From: Mytilus edulis
Taxonomy: Eukaryota; Mollusca; Bivalvia; Mytilida; Mytilidae
Direction: 5' to 3'
Assembly (NCBI RefSeq): GCF_963676685.1
Contig: NC_092352.1
Span: 25,935,117-25,999,116 of the forward strand
Length of the DNA stretch: 64,000 nucleotides
Both the position numbers and the translations under genes were made by a program. Below are positions 55,501 through 64,000 of the stretch, piece after piece. Under the pieces are notes generated by a model. The model saw only the letters and a program-made list of their open reading frames with translations. It did no database searches and was not told the origin of the DNA. Each line of letters begins with the position of its first letter. Position 1 is the stretch's first letter.

Positions 55501-58500
55501 ATCATACCATAGAATCCATAATGGCAAAAGACAATGTTTTACTGGTTTCTCCGTGGTTAAAAGTAAGATCACCTTGTCCCCCGATGAAATCAACGTTATG
55601 TTTGGCTGACATGTCAGTTGTCTTCCATTTGATCGATACTGACCCATCAGCTCCATTTATTCTTTTTATGATTACTTGAGCAGTTGAATTGCTTTCACGA
55701 ACGATGTAACTTGGCTTTGAAAATTCAAATTTCCCAGGTTCTGAAATGCCAAAACAATATAAGAATATAGGAGTAGATTTTTGACAATGCTATATGGTTG
55801 TTGACCCTTTTTACGTTGACTTACTATATTCATTTAATGTGTTATAATTTTTACATACATATTCATACATTTTAAAAGGATATTCCAACAATATCAACCT
55901 GATATGAAATTTAACCTTTATGAGGTTTTTGATAACTAGTATTTGAGAAGGTTGTGAAACCAATAAGGTATTTCAAATTGAATATAGAATGAAATTCAAA
56001 ACAGTGTGGCTGTGGCCATTGATTGACACATTAAATTCATCCATTGACTGGGACAATTTAGGTGAACGTTTGTATGTAACGACCACTGCTCACTATGTAC
56101 TGTTTAAAGGCACTTAAACTATGGGGTCGCCAAAGGTTCTCAACACCTTAATAAAGTAATTCGAAAAACTAATCAGAAATAACACGATGTTTTGATTTAT
56201 ATCAATTATATAAATCAAAACATAAAGGTTATTCCTGATTAATTTTTTGAATTATTTTATAATTTAAGGCGTTAAGAAACCTTTGGTGACCCCACAGTTT
56301 AAATGTCTATCGTAGGTACGTCGTGAACAGTGGTCGTTACAGACAAACGTTCATGAAAATTGTCCCAGTCAATGGATGAATTTAATGTGTCAATCAATGG
56401 CCACAGCCACACTGTTTTGAATTTCATTCTAACTATGGTGGTTAGTTGGTATTGGTTGACCGATGCTATTTGTTTATCTCAAATTTCTAGTGACATGTTT
56501 TCTCATTGTTTCATAAAAAGATACCCGTTTAGTCTGTTATTTAACATTGATAGTAAGTTCGGTAAAAATGTCGGGCCAAACTTTCATCACAACGTTTTGA
56601 TTTTCAATTAGGAGAAAATTAAACTGAACGAGATAGTTATTCGGAAATGAAATTTAGAGTATAAATTGATTCAGTATTTGACATTATTTACCTTATTGGT
56701 AGGACGAAAAGAAATAAGCAGGTAGCAATGAATATAACCAGTCCCATTTGTTCACGATTATAGTAGTAGGTATATTCGCATACAAAAAAGTATACAAACA
56801 GTTTGTTTTACTCTAAATAAAGAAAATATCAAACCAACTTTTTAAAACGCATGTATCCGTTTTAAAAAGTATGAACAATGCGTGTTACAGTAAACAGACA
56901 GACAGGTAAAACAACAAGGAGTAACTAATTAACATAAAGTCTTAAAGTATATAAAAAGACTAGTTTGTTGTATTTCTCATATAAATTTTCTCTCGAGACA
57001 ATTTACTGTCATCTATATTAAAAGTCTTACCGTCATCGTTAATAATAGTTATTTGATTTATGGAGACCTTCCCAATGACGACATCGCTTTGCTTTTTTTC
57101 CTCTGGAAGATATAATTTAATGAAGAAAAATTCATCTGGTTCCCATATATCATCATCCACAATTTCAACATATACCTCACGTAATGATTCGTTGGGTGCA
57201 AATTCTACATATTCCTTCAATGGTTTATAATCACTACCGGCGTCAGCTGTTCCATCGATAGTTTCCACTCTGTAATTGGAAAAAATATACAAATTTATGT
57301 CAAGTTAACAATGACATATATGATAAAGGATAAACTTAACTTATACATTAGGATGGTTCATACAGTATTAATTGACTTCTTGATTGTTTCATGATAGATA
57401 AGGTCGATTCAAACAAAGATTCACTGCTATCTAGGTTTTTTTTATTTGTTTAATGTATCCATCGAACAACAATGGAGTACTTAGTGTTATTATTATATGT
57501 TCTCAAAGCGTACGACATAAAGATTTGACAATTTTTCAAATATGACCCAAAATTTCAAAATGTTGTGCCAAATACGGATAAGGTTATACATGCCTGGGAT
57601 AACAAAATCCTTAGTATTTAGAATAATTCATACTTTTGCAGATAAGATTTTTTTTATAAAAATGACCATATAATTGATATTCGTGTCAACAACGAAGTGC
57701 TGGCTACTGGGCTAGTGATACGCTCAAGCTACGCTCAAGCATGTTTAAACATTATCGACTTTATTAACAGGGGTGTGCTCCTAATACAAAACTGCACCAA
57801 CGATTATATTAATAAGACTGAAATCGTTACTTCTTAAGATTTACGTTCATCAACAATCATTGGTTGACCGATGGGATGTATCTGTGTCTCATTTCACTAG
57901 CGAAATGTTATCGCATCCTTAGGTCTGAAGATATATGAATACTAGTCTTATCTGTAACATTAACGATTGTGTTCTTATATATATTGCGATAGTTTGAACT
58001 TTGTTAATTGCCTTCCATGTCACCCTGATCGATTTGTGAGATATGAAAATCATTTAAAGAAAGTTACTGTTGCCTTATTTAGAATAATCATCATGCCAAA
58101 AAATTACTACCACTGGACTTTTGACAATTTGGTGTTAGGCTGTAATAACAAAACAAAGAGATAACAGATAATAAAGTATTTAGGTGATTCAGTAGAAACA
58201 TATTTCGTGTTGAGTATATAACTATTTGTCTATTGGTCGTTTTTACTTTTTAATTTTTCCATGTCTTTGACAATTTGTTTTCAACTTATAAGTTTTCTCC
58301 TCTTTGAGAGTGGAAATTAAAATGAATCCTTGAGATAAATGTTTAGCTTTACACTAATTAATTAGTTAACATCAATCGCTCTTACAGTACTGTAACTGGT
58401 ATATCCATTTTTCCCATACGCCTAACTCCTATTCTGACTTTGCCTTCATTTTCAAGAACAGCACACGAGGAAGCGGTAAACTCGACTACAGCAGTGGTTC

Positions 58501-59786
58501 CTCCATCACTGAGATCGATGAAATTGATACTTGCAGTAGACGCAATGTCGGACAACATTTGAGACTGCCTCATTTTTACATTTTCATAAAGCTGAAATGA
58601 AAAGCATATCCACAGATTCAATAAAATGATAAATTGTGTTTTAATTTAATATCAATTTAATCAACACAACACACATTAGTGATGAAATAATACCATTACT
58701 TTGACTTTCTTCAGCTGTCCATACATATTCATTCACTTGAAATAAAGCTCAAACAAAATTTTTTTCTCTGCAAAAGTAAACCTGTTGTTTTAATGAAACA
58801 ATTTAAGAGACCAAGCCCCAGATAGCTGTTGCTTTAAAATCATAAGCTGGATCCGAAATGCTTATTTTTCATTATTATTCTATTATTTTCTAGTATTTTA
58901 GTTAGAAAATATTTGTCCATATTGTATGGCAATGTCTTACCACTAGCTTTTTTCTTATAATTGGGAGGAAAAACGATCGAGAATAATTGCTTCAACATTC
59001 GTAATTCTTTAACATGACTAGATTGCATAAAAGTGTAGAAGGCTCAACTTCAGCAAAAAACATCTACGTAATTTTACGTAGAAATTGGATATTTTTCGCA
59101 TTAAAATTTTCGAATAAAGCAAAACAGCAAAAACATATATAAGATAAGTCTGAAATAAATTTTAAACAATATACGATACAATAATATTTTGTTTTGCATG
59201 TCCATGGTCAATTATTGGTGGAAAAAATCGAATTTGTCAATTAATTCATATAGTGGTAGTATTACGTAGTTTTTTCTATGTTCTAATTGAATAAACTTCA
59301 TTTGGGTCCTGTGATATACAATATGCAAATGTCAAAACTAAATAAGTCGCATCACGTCAATATCAGTATCTCGTTGAATAGTTGAGTAATAATTTTTACA
59401 ACATTATTGCAAAAACCATTTAAATCTGTTGTAAACTAGTTAAAACACCTGTATTATTTCAAAACATTAGGGTACAATGAAAATTTCCGGCATATTATGC
59501 ACATTCACTCAACGATTTTGTGGTTTAGCAAAAGCATGTTATAAGAAACTAACCTCTTTGAGTGTAGAATTGATCTTGGGTATAAGTTTATGGCCTCCTG
59601 AAAAGCCTCGCCTGGCATTTACTTTATACCACATTGAACTATGGTGTTCTCCTTGAGCGATTTTAGCAGCGGCCAACTTTGCTGCTTTTTCCTCTGATAT
59701 TTCCCTATTTCTACCTAATTCTTTCGCCAGGTGAATGATTTCTGCTCTCTCTTCTTCTGCACTTGCATCAGGACAGTGGTCAAAAT
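49343..59786 (-). CDS. SLC8/NCX-like: Sodium/calcium exchanger (NCX/SLC8), C-terminal part, eight exons
   Basis: Eight exons, listed separately, splice in one frame to 588 codons including stop; the N-terminal membrane half with the alpha-1 repeat is upstream, beyond the right edge. NCX moves three Na+ against one Ca2+ across the plasma membrane. Seen in order: a charged loop (DFDHCPDASAEEER...HHSSMWYKVNARR); Calx-beta 1 (AVVEFTASSCAVLENEG ... EIVDDDIWEPDEFFF ... ITIINDDG); Calx-beta 2 (KFEFSKPSYIVRES ... VTLVTDAEFD); a helix pair around FWKVFFACIPPTSIGGG; the alpha-2 repeat with ALGTSMPDTFASK and GNVNGSNAVNVF; and the last helices to SSLEAYDLIEGF. The acidic cluster of Calx-beta 1 is kept, but that of Calx-beta 2 is reduced. 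All introns are GT-AG. I found no second, mutually exclusive cassette exon of the vertebrate type. Confidence 0.95.
50416..50480 (+). repeat. Possible retrozyme-unit fragment
   Basis: AAAAGACGAAGTTGAAGAGCAC followed by GCGAACC resembles the AGTTGAAGAGCATTGAGGACC body of the hammerhead repeats. Short and diverged, no hammerhead; intronic. Confidence 0.3.
50680..51009 (-). CDS. SLC8/NCX-like: NCX gene, alpha-2 repeat exon
   Basis: A 330 nt exon (110 codons) between TTTTGTTACAG and GTAAGCCTA. It encodes VFFACIPPTSIGGGW, the NDLATIFGCLIGLKDT helix, ALGTSMPDTFASK and GNVNGSNAVNVFLGLGLPW, the alpha-2 ion-binding repeat. The residue after GNV is Asn where my recollection of the family consensus is Thr. 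Confidence 0.96.
51840..52100. repeat. Imperfect repeat tract with TTATTTCACCAGGT motifs
   Basis: Motifs GAACTTATTTCAYYAGGTAA, TTTCACAGACAAGG, CATCTCACAAACCC and, inverted, TTCACAGGAACACATTTTG recur at about 35-60 base steps. Phrases appear in both orientations, so a self-pairing array is possible. Intronic in the NCX gene. Confidence 0.45.
52150..52350 (+). repeat. SINE-like repeat (family B)
   Basis: CCTGTCTTAAATCAGGAGCC, GGTTGTCGTAAATC, CATTTCGGGGCGGTTAATAGC and GCAGAGAGTTGTCTCATTCG follow the family order. It ends 33 bases before an NCX exon. Confidence 0.55.
52383..52561 (-). CDS. SLC8/NCX-like: NCX gene exon joining Calx-beta 2 to the membrane domain
   Basis: A 179 nt exon that encodes EFDGLVSRIANQTKQNLDGI...FDYIMHFLSFFWK. 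The region with SSWKQQFHEAMNV is the conserved loop end before the C-terminal membrane segments. Donor GTTATT is non-canonical in its last bases but GT-AG holds. Confidence 0.93.
52687..53848 (+). pseudogene. Penelope-like reverse transcriptase, longest copy, interrupted
   Basis: The RT palm is visible: LDFSTLYTSIPHSKL, then GIPMGTNCAPLLADLF, FRYIDDVLSL with the catalytic Asp pair, and the C-terminal ISQLIRYSRACISYHDFL, LRKFYGRHHELV. It is 5'-truncated (no start, finger region lost). A 286 bp insertion at 53192-53477 breaks the frame after DTTDTVK; the frame resumes with ASYLDLHLEIDNEG. No GIY-YIG endonuclease follows the stop at 53846-53848. It lies in an NCX intron, antisense to the gene. 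Inactive. Confidence 0.7.
53192..53477 (-). mobile_element. Family A SINE-like insertion in the RT copy
   Basis: On the minus strand it ends TATACTACTGTTGCCTTTATT, the same 3' end as the family A copies, and its 5' side carries a short tandem of TTGAGATATTTTTGAGATA type. Comparison with 393-405 shows a clean insertion between GTTA and AGTCGGC. No long target duplication is seen. Confidence 0.7.
53849..54150 (+). repeat. 3' tail of the Penelope-like element
   Basis: Near-identical to 772-1073; it ends at the TCCCTCTTTTA motif and is directly followed by the MITE starting at 54150. Confidence 0.7.
54150..54483. mobile_element. MITE, 334 bp, TIRs about 39 bp
   Basis: AGTCCAAATAATTATGACGT...CTGGCAAGGCTATTTTATT on the left pairs with AATAAAATAGCCTTGCCAG...TAATAATTATTTGGACT on the right with one mismatch. 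The high TIR identity suggests recent movement. It abuts the end of the Penelope-like tail; a target duplication is not clear (TTTT / TAGT flanks). Non-coding. Confidence 0.8.
55168..55273 (-). CDS. SLC8/NCX-like: NCX gene exon, end of Calx-beta 2
   Basis: A 106 nt exon that encodes LPERDHSFQVEIFGPDGGAQVGKIG...TLVTDA(G/E). Acceptor CTCTTTTCAG, donor GTAAATTC; phase 0 in, 1 out. Confidence 0.92.
55508..55740 (-). CDS. SLC8/NCX-like: NCX gene exon, Calx-beta 2
   Basis: A 233 nt exon that encodes EPGKFEFSKPSYIVRESNST...GGQGDLTFNHGETSKTLSFAIMDSM, the beta-sandwich of the second regulatory calcium-binding domain. Acceptor GGCATTTCAG, donor GTATGATTT. Confidence 0.94.
55985..56431. mobile_element. 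Near-perfect palindromic foldback element, 447 bp
   Basis: TAGAATGAAATTCAAAACAG at 55985 pairs with CTGTTTTGAATTTCATTCTA at 56431, and the arms stay paired almost to the centre at about 56208 (TATATCAATTATATAAATC). Each arm is about 215 bases with few mismatches and virtually no loop. In the NCX intron between the two Calx-beta exons, so it is transcribed with the pre-mRNA. The frame at 56360-56611 is not a gene. Confidence 0.8.
57031..57269 (-). CDS. SLC8/NCX-like: NCX gene exon, Calx-beta 1
   Basis: A 239 nt exon that encodes VETIDGTADAGSDYKPLKEY..., VYVEIVDDDIWEPDEFFFIKLYLP and INQITIINDD. The DDD...E.DE cluster and the terminal NDD are the calcium-site residues of this domain type. Acceptor CCAATTACAG, donor GTAAGACT. 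Confidence 0.95.
57511..57725 (+). repeat. Retrozyme-unit body without hammerhead
   Basis: AAAATGTTGTGCCAAATACGG, TATACATGCCTGGGATAAC, ATATTCGTGTCAACAACGAAG and GCTACTGGGCTAGTGATAC follow the order of the hammerhead repeat body (compare 12396-12560 reverse and 17195-17300). The hammerhead part is absent. In an NCX intron, reversed relative to the host gene. Confidence 0.55.
58386..58591 (-). CDS. SLC8/NCX-like: NCX gene exon, start of Calx-beta 1
   Basis: A 206 nt exon that encodes LYENVKMRQSQMLSDIASTA..., then AVVEFTASSCAVLENEGKVR, the first strands of Calx-beta 1. Acceptor CTTTTCATTTCAG, donor GTAAGAGCG. Confidence 0.94.
59554..59786 (-). CDS. SLC8/NCX-like: NCX gene exon, cytoplasmic loop (first exon in window)
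   Basis: A 233 nt exon that encodes (D)FDHCPDASAEEERAEIIHLA...GEHHSSMWYKVNARRGF...LIPKINSTLKE. It is highly charged, helical-looking, before Calx-beta 1. It enters with two bases of a split codon after ATTCACACAG; I could not find the preceding exon between here and 64000. Confidence 0.9.
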
Positions 59787-62700
59787 CTGTGTGAATTTGA
59801 GAATAAATTAAGATACTTATACAAAATTTGATGATAGGGTTATGTTTGAAGGAAGGAAAACGTGGTTATTAATAGATTACATACTTGAACCAAAATCTTT
59901 ATATTCAATTTAAACATGATTATCAAACAACGCAACTTTTATGAATCAAAATTACTAAATACATATGTCTTAGAATTATATTTTTGATTCGCGTAGACAG
60001 CTGTAGAATTGATGAACATTTCATATTCTGAATTGACTCTACCTGTTGAATACAAAAACAATTACCATTTGAGAGACGATATATATGAAAGAAAGTTTTT
60101 GAAGTTATTTGTTATGACATCAGAATAGTTATCGAATATGTTTCCCCTGATTTCTGCATTTACCTTTAATAATACGGGATGAATACAAATGAATAATTTC
60201 TTTTTTTAAGGATTTTTTTTTATTTTATCCCTCGGTTTTTTACTCACTTATTTGTCAAATTTAATTGGTGTAAGTATGAACAGCTCAATTTGTCTCTTGG
60301 TTGAGATTAATGCTGCAAATGTTTTAAATTAAGATAAAAAAACGCAGTTTGCCATTTACTTTTTGTATCGATGATGCAACAGAAAAAAACAATAACTAGT
60401 TCATTGGGACTCAAATTTGTATGTTTGACAGTACCAAGCGTTGTGGAATTAGATAAAATGATGTAAAATTTCATTATCAGATTTGTTTCTGTCGAAAATC
60501 TCTATACGACCAAAAAATTATATGCGGATATATATAAAAAATGTTGTTATGAACATTAAAGTTAATATTACGAACCAAACACATATCTATATTACCATTA
60601 ATGAACTAATTATCAAAAGAGCTTTTTTTGATCGATGGTTAAGAATTGCCTTAACAGGATATATTCTCGGTTATAATTAATTTATATGTTATTTAATGAA
60701 ATACATACAGATACAAGAGAAAGCAAATTTGATGTACTTTCCATGTTGAACTTGTCCTCGCTGGTACATAGTTAATAAAGATTTTTGAAATATTAAAGCG
60801 ATTTATTATAAATTTGCAATTTCAAAGCATGAGACGATTTTTTTCCCGATATTAACTTTTTGATTTTAACCTTACAAGCCAATTAAAACATATGTCAATA
60901 ATGTTCCATGTATATTTGGTAAGTCAATAATTACAGAGATTGTAAGCCCGACTATTGAATCTTATTCTCTGAAGATGGTTTAAAGTAGAAAAATTTGTAC
61001 CGTTAATGTTATATACTATAGAAGCTAGTTGAAAACAAAAACAAACTAATCATTTTAATAAAACTTTTATGCTATTCATATGGCAACTTTTTGTTGTATA
61101 TTTGTTGAATATTTCCAGTCTTTTAAGTCTGAATTACAGAGGCAAAGATGTGTGATAAAAGCCGATATTTTTCTCGAAACCTCATACAAAAAGTTGCAGT
61201 TCTAGTGGTAAATATTTATTTTTAAATATTTAGTTATTTACAAGACAAATTTATTTGGCTTAAGTCACACGCAGCTTTTCTACCATTTAGATTTTTTCAA
61301 TTCTATTGGGTTTGATTTTATTCATTGAGAAACAATGAACTGTCAGGGAAATCTAATCGCCCTTTAGGGATGAACAGTCTATGTCTTAAAAACCATTCGG
61401 GAATATGACAGTTTGCATGCCTAGAGGTAATTTTGGCATCAGACCATCCTGAGATGACGCAAATATGAACATTTACAACTCGGTGATTGTTTCAACTCCA
61501 TTTATATTCTTAAAAAACACATATGTGAGCTCGCATTTAGTTAAAAGTAATGTCTTTATCAGTACAGGAGAAGCAATGAACTAGTTGTGAAGTGACAAAA
61601 CTATAACTTGACGTAAGAATAACTTCAAAGCCTGTTCATTGTTCTCTAAAACTAGTTAAAACATTTTATTTACTGAGAGAAATTTAGTGTTTGAAACATA
61701 CAATATATCACCAAACGTATCTATGTAATGTTCACTTAACTGGTCGTCACTGGTGAACAATCCGGATATAATTGGTTTAAAGATCTCTATACACCATATT
61801 TGCCATAACATAAATAACACTTAGTTGCAGGACTATATATCGACAAAACAGTTCTACTCTATATAATTTACCAGAAATCACAGATTAATGACAATTTGGT
61901 AATCTATTCATATACAGAAATCATAATAGTATACCATTGAGGCATGCAGAGAGTTTGTGCAGAATCTAAATTCAAACATATAAATATATATTATCCTGGA
62001 AATATTGTTGGATATTTTCCTGAGATTAAGATTTTTTTTGATTTTATATTGAAAATAGTTAAAGTAAGATAACAATAGTTTTAGTTTTCTTCTACTTTTT
62101 AGATTCTGCATTGCCAGAAATATTGTTAACATAACGAAGAGTGAAAGATAAAAAATCTACGTCTAACTAACTTGAGTCTAGGAGGTATAAACAATCAACA
62201 TGAAAATTAATACATATAGGTAGGACTAATTTCCAATAAATATTTCACACTGGGATCATTATATCAAAAACTTATTTTTGACTGAAATTTACAAATAAAG
62301 CTCCATATGTGCGCTTTCCGTCTGAATCAACATAATGTAGTATATCTGAACATAAAACGATATTATAAATATTGAGGTTTCATTTTGGTCAAAACTTTGA
62401 TTTTGAGAGATAAATGGATTTTTTGAGCATTTGTCTCCAAAAAAATGAACATAAATGACTTTCCAAAAGAAAAACGAAACTATCCAAAGTAATGTAATGA
62501 TTGTCCCATGTTTACATCATTTAATATTGCTGACACTATAAGTCTTGTCTGACATCATGGATATAATCTATAATCATCTTTTTTTTAAAATTTATGATAA
62601 TGATGATGTGATCTTGTGAGTAAAAAAAATATCATTGGGAATTAGCCTTACCTTTTACTAAATACAATCTGCTGCAAATAATAACTATGGTTAACGCATA

Positions 62701-63286
62701 CACTATTAACCGATCTGAAAGGAAGCTTTATTGTTAACGGCACTGAATGAATTAACATGCACATGTTCAAAGGATCATTCCATTTTAAACTATGGGGGAT
62801 AACCATGCATTGTTTAGACTCAATACCTATCCTGATTCGCACTTTCACATCCTTTATAGTTGTATCTGACTTTTCACCTATATAAAAATAACTTTCAAAA
62901 TGAACGATAATAAACAATTTAAAAATGAATGGGCAGCTGAAAACAATGGACTGTTTTAAGAAATACATATACGTTCGGAATAGAAACGTGCATATGTGCG
63001 AAAACATTCTAGTGCTGAAAATGTGAAGATACAAAGTATATGTAGATGTAGGTCAGACATTTCACCAGTTCTGTTCAACTAGTCTGATATTCCATTAAAT
63101 ATTGACGTGTTTGAACAGTTGCTACAAATTCTACTGTGGTGTCAGCTTGTGCTTTATCTTTACCACCTTTTTGCTTTATTCTTTATTTATTTACTACACC
63201 CGTGATTCACATATGCATAATTTAAAAAGTATGCAGACTAATATGACAAATGTTCTATTTTGAGTAAATTACAATACAGTACGATA
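59787..63286. other. NCX intron, nothing recognised
   Basis: AT-rich sequence with scattered short frames on both strands; no exon that fits the NCX frame, and no clear element. The preceding NCX exon is probably outside the window. Confidence 0.4.
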
Positions 63287-63846
63287 TTAAAGTCATATGA
63301 AACCTCAAATTAAAGAAAAATGATGCATTTTTTTTTATAACTAAATGGATAGTTTTCGATATAAAACTTATGTACATATACGTTTTTCTGAAGAAAATTC
63401 TTTAATTTGTTCACATTTAGAAGAAGGTTACTTTTTTTAATTGCTTGCTTCCAGGGAGCAATTCGCCGACATATTTTCCGCATGGAAAGTGACCTTAGCG
63501 TGACCCTTCTCGTAAAAATCCGGGGATCGCAATACGCATGTATCTGTCTTCAAAATAAACAATTATCTGATTGTACATGTTAAACACGTGCTCAATATCC
63601 ATGCTTTTTTGCTGACTAGAAGGTGACAATCGGTAAACTACGGCTTCAAATAGCGACAATTAATTAGCTGCCATTTTTTCAACTTATTGCAGACAGATAG
63701 AAAAAAAATTGACGATTATACGATATATTTGCGTAAAAGATGAGAAAATCGTGGACAGAAGACTAAGTTTATGATATATACATTCAATGGTTCAAGAATT
63801 GGATAAACATAACTTTTCACCAGTCAATCGTTTCATATGACTTTAA
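63287..63846. mobile_element. piggyBac-like MITE, 552 bp, TTAA target
   Basis: The ends AGTCATATGAAAC (63291) and GTTTCATATGACT (63842) are exact inverted repeats of 13 bp, each bordered by TTAA (63287-63290 and 63843-63846). A TTAA duplication is the hallmark of piggyBac-type transposition. The inside has no transposase frame. It lies in the NCX intron. Confidence 0.75.
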
Positions 63847-64000
63847 GAATTATCAACTGTTGAGGGAAATCAAAGAATTATACATAACACGTGTGAATAT
63901 AAGTGACAAAAATTATTGTTTCTATCAAAATGAGTTGCATAAATAATTTCTGTAACCGTCATTGCTGTATTGTGATGGGGAATGTATTGTAATCTTTGAA

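Noticed and set aside
62820..62880. Possible short minus-strand exon (GEKSDTTIKDVKVRIRIG) bounded by TATATAG and GTATTG, perhaps an alternative NCX exon.
   Set aside because: Too short and not recognisable in NCX; the phase does not clearly fit the one-base split codon required before 59786.

Overview
The window looks like AT-rich genomic DNA of a bivalve mollusc, most likely a marine mussel (Mytilus-like). This is inferred from short exons in long introns, metazoan gene families, and dense dispersed repeats of kinds I associate with mussels, including hammerhead-ribozyme repeats, endonuclease-lacking Penelope-like RT copies, BEL/Pao, SINE-like repeats and many inverted-repeat elements. No organism name can be proven from the sequence.

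Three host genes can be assembled exon by exon with GT-AG junctions that keep frame. (1) A complete rhomboid-family intramembrane protease (RHBDL/Rho-4 type, 523 aa) lies on the minus strand at 4895-24214 in nine coding exons. (2) A FAM187-like two-Ig-domain membrane protein (483 aa) lies on the plus strand at 30119-40658 in two exons split by a 9.1 kb intron. (3) The C-terminal 587 residues of a sodium/calcium exchanger (SLC8/NCX) lie on the minus strand at 49343-59786 in eight exons: regulatory loop, two Calx-beta domains, alpha-2 repeat and C-terminal membrane segments. Its 5' half lies beyond the right edge. Genes 1 and 2 are head to head; genes 2 and 3 are tail to tail.

Most of the remaining DNA is mobile-element material. 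The left edge (1-1840) holds tandem, 5'-truncated Penelope-like RT copies flanked by direct repeats, and a longer copy at 52687-54150 sits in an NCX intron, broken by a SINE-like insertion. The 8.4 kb rhomboid intron at 11747-20169 carries an internally deleted BEL/Pao retrotransposon with two 151 bp LTRs (13560-16372), a hammerhead ribozyme with every core base intact (12632-12675), and a 274 bp-period tandem array with two further hammerheads carrying a core A-to-G change (16990-17773). The end of that array falls about at the hammerhead cleavage point, as expected for a retrozyme-like element. Foldback or TIR elements of 0.1-2.9 kb occur at 6269, 6653, 17659, 21491, 25985, 27005, 33940, 42096, 42606, 45680, 54150, 55985 and 63291, several with recognisable target-site duplications.

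The genes do not form a functional cluster. The most interesting signals are the hammerhead/retrozyme family, the foldback family with repeated GGTCATTA motifs, the long inverted repeats within transcribed introns, and departures from family consensus in the rhomboid EF-hand and in the second Calx-beta domain of the exchanger.
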